Shown here: one piece after another, positions 62,421 through 64,000 of the stretch
Layout: the number at the start of each line of letters is the position of its first letter
Position numbering within the stretch: position 1 is the first letter of the stretch
Assembly (NCBI GenBank): GCA_027488935.1
Contig: JAIYAP010000008.1
Location: 52,581 to 116,580 of the forward strand
DNA from: Saprospiraceae bacterium
GTDB lineage: Bacteria; Bacteroidota; Bacteroidia; Chitinophagales; Saprospiraceae
Reading direction: 5' to 3'
DNA: 64,000 bases
Position numbers and translations under genes: made by a program
The notes under the pieces: generated by a model
The model's input: the letters and a program-made list of their open reading frames with translations, nothing else
Told to the model about the DNA's origin: nothing
The model's database searches: none

Positions 62421-64000
62421 ATGAAAAAAAGCCTGCTTTTGCTAACGTTGCTCTTCTTTGCAATGGTAGCCTCAATCACGGCACAAGTAGTGAACGTCTC
62501 TGGTGACATTACCACCAATACCACCTGGACGAAGAACAACAGCTACTTGTTGAACGGTTTTGTGTACGTTAAAAACGGCGCAATCCTGACCATTGAACCT
62601 GGTACAGTAATCAAAGGTGACAAAGCAAGCCGCGCTTCTTTGATCATCACCCGCGGCGCTAAAATCATCGCCGATGGTACTTTTAACGAACCGATCGTAT
62701 TCACAAGCAACGAATCAATTCCTGCTGCAGGTGACTGGGGCGGTTTGATCATTTTGGGTCGCGCTTCAACCAATGGTTCCTTCGGCGGAACAGTTGGCTT
62801 GCAGGCAATCGAAGGTGACATTAACAATGCAAACGGTGATGGTTTGTTTGGTAACGGCGACTTGCCAGCACCTACACCTGCTACATTGTACGAAACCGAT
62901 AATAGCGGTATTTTGCGTTATGTGCGGATTGAATATCCTGGTGTAGTTATTACACCAGGTAACGAGATCAATGGTTTGACTATGGGCGGCGTAGGTCGTG
63001 GTACAACCATCGACTATGTGCAGGTTAGTTTCTCAAACGATGACTCTTTCGAGTGGTTTGGCGGTAATGTAAACGCTAAGCACCTGATCGCTTACCGCGG
63101 TTTGGATGATGATTTTGACACAGATAACGGTTTTTCTGGTACGATCCAGTTTGCTTTTTCTCAGCGTGATCCAGCAGTTTCTGACGCTGCCGGTGCATCG
63201 AACAGTTTTGAATCGGACAATGACGCAAACGCAACAACAGCCGCGCCTAAAACAGCCGCGAATTTTGTAAACGTAACCGTAGTAGGCCCTTCTACCGTAG
63301 ACGCGGCACAATTCTTCAGCCGTGGCGCTTTGTTGCGTCGTAATACAGAACAAGCATTGTTCAACTGCCTGATCGTAGGTACTTGGCCAAATGCTGGTTT
63401 GCGTATTGACGGTACCAACACCGGCGCAAACGCTACTGCTGGTACTTTGGAGGTTAAAAACTTGGTGATCGCAGGTGCTGCAACACCTGTAAACACCAAT
63501 GCAGCAGGTTTCGACGTAAATGCATGGTTTGCAACTGCAGGCTGGGGTAACCAGTCTTTCCCTGCTTCTGGCGATGCTAAATTGAACGATCCGTTTAACT
63601 TGAACGCTCCAAACTTGGTTCCACAAGCGGGTTCTCCTGTTTTGACTGCCGGTTCGTTCTCTTCTTCTCCGCGTATCCAAAACAACCCATACGTAATCAA
63701 AGTTGGTTATGCAGGTGCATTTGGAGATAACGATTGGACTTGCGGTTGGGCACGTTTCGCAGGTGGTTCTACCCCTTGCGGCGCGACCGTTGTTTCTGGT
63801 AACATCACAACCAATACTACTTGGACAAAAGACAAAACTTACGTCCTGAACGGTTTTGTATATGTGAAAAACTGCGCTACCCTGACCATCGAGCCAGGTA
63901 CCGTAATTAAAGGTGACAAAGCAACACGTGGTACTTTGATCGTAACACGTTGCGCGAAAATCGTAGCAGACGGTACGTTCAACGAGCCAATCGTATTCAC
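62421..64000 (+). CDS. Secreted repeat-containing surface protein (partial, cut by window end)
   Basis: Open frame from ATG 62421 to the window end (526 codons seen); missing from the ORF track because it has no stop. Signal peptide MKKSLLLLTLLFFAMVASITAQ. A ~70-residue module ('GDITTNTTWTKNNSYLLNGF', 'LTIEPGTVIKGDKASRASLI', 'ADGTFNEPIVFTSN') occurs at the start and again, ~430 residues later, at the window end. Between them lie beta-helix-like segments ('NSGILRYVRIEYPGVVI', 'GTTIDYVQVSFSNDDSFEWF'). The likely fold is a right-handed parallel beta-helix. Such proteins follow TonB receptors in Bacteroidota and often end in a T9SS domain, which would lie beyond the window. Confidence 0.87.
   Translation, partial: MKKSLLLLTLLFFAMVASITAQVVNVSGDITTNTTWTKNNSYLLNGFVYVKNGAILTIEPGTVIKGDKASRASLIITRGAKIIADGTFNEPIVFTSNESIPAAGDWGGLIILGRASTNGSFGGTVGLQAIEGDINNANGDGLFGNGDLPAPTPATLYETDNSGILRYVRIEYPGVVITPGNEINGLTMGGVGRGTTIDYVQVSFSNDDSFEWFGGNVNAKHLIAYRGLDDDFDTDNGFSGTIQFAFSQRDPAVSDAAGASNSFESDNDANATTAAPKTAANFVNVTVVGPSTVDAAQFFSRGALLRRNTEQALFNCLIVGTWPNAGLRIDGTNTGANATAGTLEVKNLVIAGAATPVNTNAAGFDVNAWFATAGWGNQSFPASGDAKLNDPFNLNAPNLVPQAGSPVLTAGSFSSSPRIQNNPYVIKVGYAGAFGDNDWTCGWARFAGGSTPCGATVVSGNITTNTTWTKDKTYVLNGFVYVKNCATLTIEPGTVIKGDKATRGTLIVTRCAKIVADGTFNEPIVF

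Noticed and set aside
63033-63700. Minus-strand ORFs of 215 and 179 codons near the window end
   Set aside because: They are shadows of the open plus-strand frame that begins at 62421 and is missing from the track because it has no stop inside the window.

Overview
The window comes from a Bacteroidota chromosome, most likely a Saprospiraceae/Chitinophagales-type gliding or surface-active bacterium (Haliscomenobacter- or Lewinella-like; lineage inferred from gene families only). The reasons are many secreted proteins ending in type IX secretion (T9SS) sorting domains of type A and one of type B, PKD repeats, a DUF3179 protein, a TonB-dependent receptor paired with a surface protein, type B L31, EAD-like and Rpn-family genes, and promoters of the Bacteroidota form TTTG-N20-TAnnTTTG. 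No rRNA, tRNA, CRISPR array, intact insertion sequence or prophage was seen.

Layout. 0-4.2 kb: GNAT acetyltransferase, tandem AhpD-like pair, MFS carrier and DUF3179 protein. 4.3-15.4 kb: secreted T9SS cargo (PKD, dockerin-like, lipase-like, FG-GAP/ASPIC), an Rpn-family nuclease and a thioredoxin-fold protein. 15.4-20.7 kb: accessory region with a 5'-truncated HlyD gene, a secreted protein that stops without a sorting domain, a REP-like palindrome, a two-gene operon joining a CsgG/LpoB-like plus lectin-fold exported protein to an EAD-like transmembrane protein, and clustered short repeats. 20.7-27.1 kb: housekeeping block (GT2, TrmH, lycopene cyclase, CoaE, L31, GlmU-like, PurM), closed by a large hairpin. 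27.3-34.3 kb: a solute uptake and sensing module (REC-only regulator, symporter-histidine kinase fusion, two small membrane proteins, porin, MHS-type MFS). 34.8-38.4 kb: two tandem paralogous T9SS/PKD proteins. 38.4-41.5 kb: ArsR regulator divergent from two SGNH-hydrolase-like proteins. 41.5-43.8 kb: three copies of a 114-131 bp hairpin repeat, two of which bracket a second Rpn nuclease beside a gene remnant. 43.9-51.2 kb: T9SS type B protein, DUF1080 protein, C39-peptidase ABC exporter with its HlyD adaptor, and a haem-binding-domain protein. 51.2-59.1 kb: HtrA protease, DapF, an unknown exported protein, a short nicotinate-phosphoribosyltransferase-like protein, PfkB kinase and GroES-GroEL. 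59.3-64 kb: TonB-dependent receptor and a repeat-containing surface protein cut by the window end.

How it works together. Most of the window builds the envelope and secretome: cargo for the T9SS, outer-membrane import (porin, TonB receptor), periplasmic quality control (HtrA, GroESL in the cytosol) and peptide export (C39-ABC/HlyD). The most interesting parts are the Rpn nuclease bracketed by hairpin repeats at 42.5-43.7 kb, the EAD-like membrane operon at 18.4-20.3 kb, and a shared 23-bp direct-repeat motif ahead of both the TonB receptor and its partner. All functional calls rest on motif recognition by eye; no database search was run.
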